The notes below the pieces were generated by a model. The model worked only from the letters and a program-made list of their open reading frames with translations. It was not told where the DNA came from and made no database searches. A stretch of DNA of 6,816 nucleotides from Methanomicrobia archaeon (GTDB taxonomy: Archaea; Methanobacteriota_B; Thermococci; Methanofastidiosales; NM3). Location of the stretch: NCBI GenBank assembly GCA_011372835.1, contig DSAJ01000185.1, positions 1 to 6,816 of the forward strand, written 5' to 3'. The translations under genes were made by a program, and so were the position numbers. Of the stretch, positions 5,620-6,816 are shown in pieces (within the stretch, counting starts at the first letter, position 1; each line of letters begins with the position of its first letter).

Positions 5620-6206
5620 ACATGCCAAACAACTTCCTAGACTATCTTTCGTGTCATAAGAATGCGACGCCCGCATTGATGAATCATGCGCGTAAGAAGA
5701 CGTCATATGAGATAGAGCTTGCTTCGACACGCATTGACGCCAAGATCCGCGCCATGGTGTCATCCGTACGATTGGAGCTTCACAGGATGTCTGGATTCGT
5801 TCGCCTCACACCATTGTCGGACGTAGTGCTTCACGGGCACCTACGGCCCCATCACGCAGTGGGGCAGATGGTCTGCGACCGACTGGCGCGACGGTATCCC
5901 CACACCATCGTCGTACTTGGCAACCCCCACGTGACATGGATATCGCTCTATACTGACCGAGGCCTGTTCAAGTGCAGGGGCGATTCCCTTCAATCCACTG
6001 TTCGATTCTTTGAAGAGCGACTGGGGGATAGTACCGATACCTCGGTTTCTTCGTTATGGAGCGTCTATTATGACAGTCAGTTCAGGCCTAAACGGCGAAA
6101 TCTGGAGCTATTTAGAAAATCCATACCCAAGAAGGCAGAGAAGTCTGCATCCATGAACGTTGAGCGCAGCCATGAGACAGCTACCCTCGATGGGTTCATG
6201 ACATAG
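5616..6206 (+). CDS. DUF4130-family protein, partner of the radical SAM enzyme
   Basis: A 196-residue protein of the DUF4130 family (TIGR03915-type, 'probable DNA metabolism protein'), normally encoded next to the radical SAM protein above. Recognisable segments are VRLELHRMSGFVRL (51-64), the core around LRPHHAVGQMVCDRLARRYP (76-95), WISLYTDRGLF (108-118) and the C-terminal LWSVYYDSQFRPKRRN (147-162). Known family context: in some bacteria this domain is fused to a uracil-DNA glycosylase-like domain, which is the main reason for suspecting DNA repair. No glycosylase domain is present here. The N-terminal part before VRLELHR is only 50 residues, shorter than usual, and the common MPKRYWKYL-like ending is replaced by SIPKKAEKS plus a polar tail. 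ATG 5616 overlaps the previous stop by four bases with a GGTGG site, indicating translational coupling and probably a complex or sequential action. The 3' end overlaps the convergent membrane-protein gene by 11 bases. Confidence 0.85.
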   Translation: MNMPNNFLDYLSCHKNATPALMNHARKKTSYEIELASTRIDAKIRAMVSSVRLELHRMSGFVRLTPLSDVVLHGHLRPHHAVGQMVCDRLARRYPHTIVVLGNPHVTWISLYTDRGLFKCRGDSLQSTVRFFEERLGDSTDTSVSSLWSVYYDSQFRPKRRNLELFRKSIPKKAEKSASMNVERSHETATLDGFMT

Positions 6207-6691
6207 ACGTTTCATGTTCTCCCTGCGGCATCATGCTTCCTCCAAGCGCTATCAACGGTCCAGCGATCAATCCTGCCCATACGACCAGACCCAATCCGCC
6301 ATAGAGGGCAAGCTTTATCCTGAAAGTCCTGTCCACACGTGTGGACGCTCGGCCCCATCCGAGGCGGTATACCGCTCTACCTAGTATGAGGGGAAGTGCT
6401 ACAAAGATGAGTGTAACTACGATGGTCGGGTCCGCCCCCTGCCAATGCCACCGACACCAAGCAGTGGTGCAGCACAGCCAATCCGCTTCCACAGTAGAGA
6501 GCTGCAACGATGAACGTTATGCCCATGAAGGCGTTTATCGTCTTAGCTTTTTCCCGCATCTTCTTCCAGATGAGCGCAAACAGTGCGATGCCTGCAACCA
6601 CGTAAGGATAGAATATTTCCATAAGCGGTTTTCCTTCCCATATACGTATCCTTACGACATCGGTTGCGACTCGCACCCATTCGATGGGCAT
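6196..6691 (-). pseudogene. Four-helix membrane protein interrupted by a frameshift
   Basis: Two overlapping minus-strand frames join into one protein if a single G is removed from the run of five G (plus-strand CCCCC at 6435-6439). The upstream frame ends in VSVALAG and the downstream frame continues ADPTIVVTLIFVAL. The joined product is 164 residues from ATG 6691 to TGA 6196-6198. It has four hydrophobic segments at about 26-42, 53-74, 86-106 and 127-150, with a basic loop between the last two (RLGWGRASTRVDRTFRIK). I do not recognise the family. ATG 6622 and GTG 6715 are alternative starts: ATG 6622 has GGGAAGG about 10 bases upstream, while 6691 has only a weak AGG. The break may be a sequencing error in the homopolymer, a recent inactivating mutation, or +1 ribosomal frameshifting. 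Coding quality on both sides (hydrophobic periodicity, no stops) argues that the loss, if real, is recent. Confidence 0.6.
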
Positions 6692-6702
6692 ATAGCCTGA
6701 GT

Positions 6703-6785
6703 TTGACACTTGCACCTAATCGACAGCCTATTTTCGACTGCTGAGATCTCATTTTGCAGGGACTGCCATTTGACAGTTGACACTT
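6703..6785. repeat. TTGACACTT direct repeat near the window end
   Basis: TTGACACTT occurs at 6703-6711 and again at 6777-6785, 74 bases apart, flanking the presumed promoter region of the minus-strand gene. A further TTTGACAG lies at 6769-6776. Otherwise bases 6716-6816 hold no recognisable gene; they are AT-rich with short T runs. The repeat may be regulatory or chance. Confidence 0.25.
6727..6738 (-). promoter_or_regulatory. Weak TATA-like element before the minus-strand membrane gene
   Basis: Read on the minus strand, TCGAAAATAGG is the closest TATA-like stretch upstream of the membrane-protein gene. It would place initiation near 6706, about 15 bases before ATG 6691. The match is weak. 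Confidence 0.25.
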
Positions 6786-6816
6786 TTTTCCTAAAATTGG
6801 GGGCCTTTTTCTACGA

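Noticed and set aside
6703..6782. TTGACA sequences resembling bacterial -35 boxes
   Set aside because: No matching -10 element at the right spacing, and the window otherwise uses archaeal BRE/TATA promoters.
6781..6810. T runs near the window end as a terminator
   Set aside because: No plus-strand gene lies upstream of them within range, and on the minus strand they are A runs, so they cannot be assigned to a transcript.
1..6816. CRISPR array, insertion sequence or phage-type gene
   Set aside because: No regularly spaced repeats, transposase motifs or terminal inverted repeats were seen; the tRNA shows no duplicated 3' end that would mark an integration site.

Overview
The window looks archaeal, most likely from a euryarchaeote and possibly a methanogen-related lineage. 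The evidence is a class II tRNA-Leu behind a BRE/TATA-box promoter (CCGAAACG then TTTATAAA), several genes whose start codon lies about 26 bases after a TATA-like element (likely leaderless), ribosome binding sites of the GGTG(G) type, and protein families common in methanogens (class II photolyase, a two-helix zinc-ribbon membrane protein, an archaeal-type methyltransferase). The exact lineage is an inference and I cannot fix it from the sequence.

Layout. Bases 1-279 are AT-rich, with no firm gene but a TATA-like element, an inverted repeat and a possible 30-residue single-helix peptide. A BtrH_N/DUF4872-type protein follows (280-1437), then a strong palindrome and a tRNA promoter with a long structured leader leading to tRNA-Leu(GAG) (1579-1666). 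Next is a tightly packed plus-strand cluster: a small membrane zinc-ribbon protein (1745-2113), a SAM-dependent methyltransferase overlapping it by ATGA (2110-2964), and a class II CPD photolyase overlapping that (about 2933-4339). After a 56-base gap with its own TATA-like element comes a second two-gene operon: a radical SAM protein with a C-terminal helix-hairpin-helix (4396-5619) and, again overlapping by ATGA, a DUF4130-family protein (5616-6206). On the minus strand a four-helix membrane protein (about 6691-6196) is broken by a single-base frameshift in a run of five G, and its end overlaps the DUF4130 gene tail to tail.

How the genes fit together. The right half is a DNA-repair island. 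The photolyase reverses cyclobutane pyrimidine dimers with light. The next two genes are a widespread but functionally unassigned pair, a radical SAM enzyme with a DNA-binding HhH motif and a DUF4130 protein, long suspected to act in DNA repair or modification. This pair is the best candidate here for an undescribed system. The zinc-ribbon/methyltransferase pair is translationally coupled and of unknown function. The BtrH-like gene stands alone.
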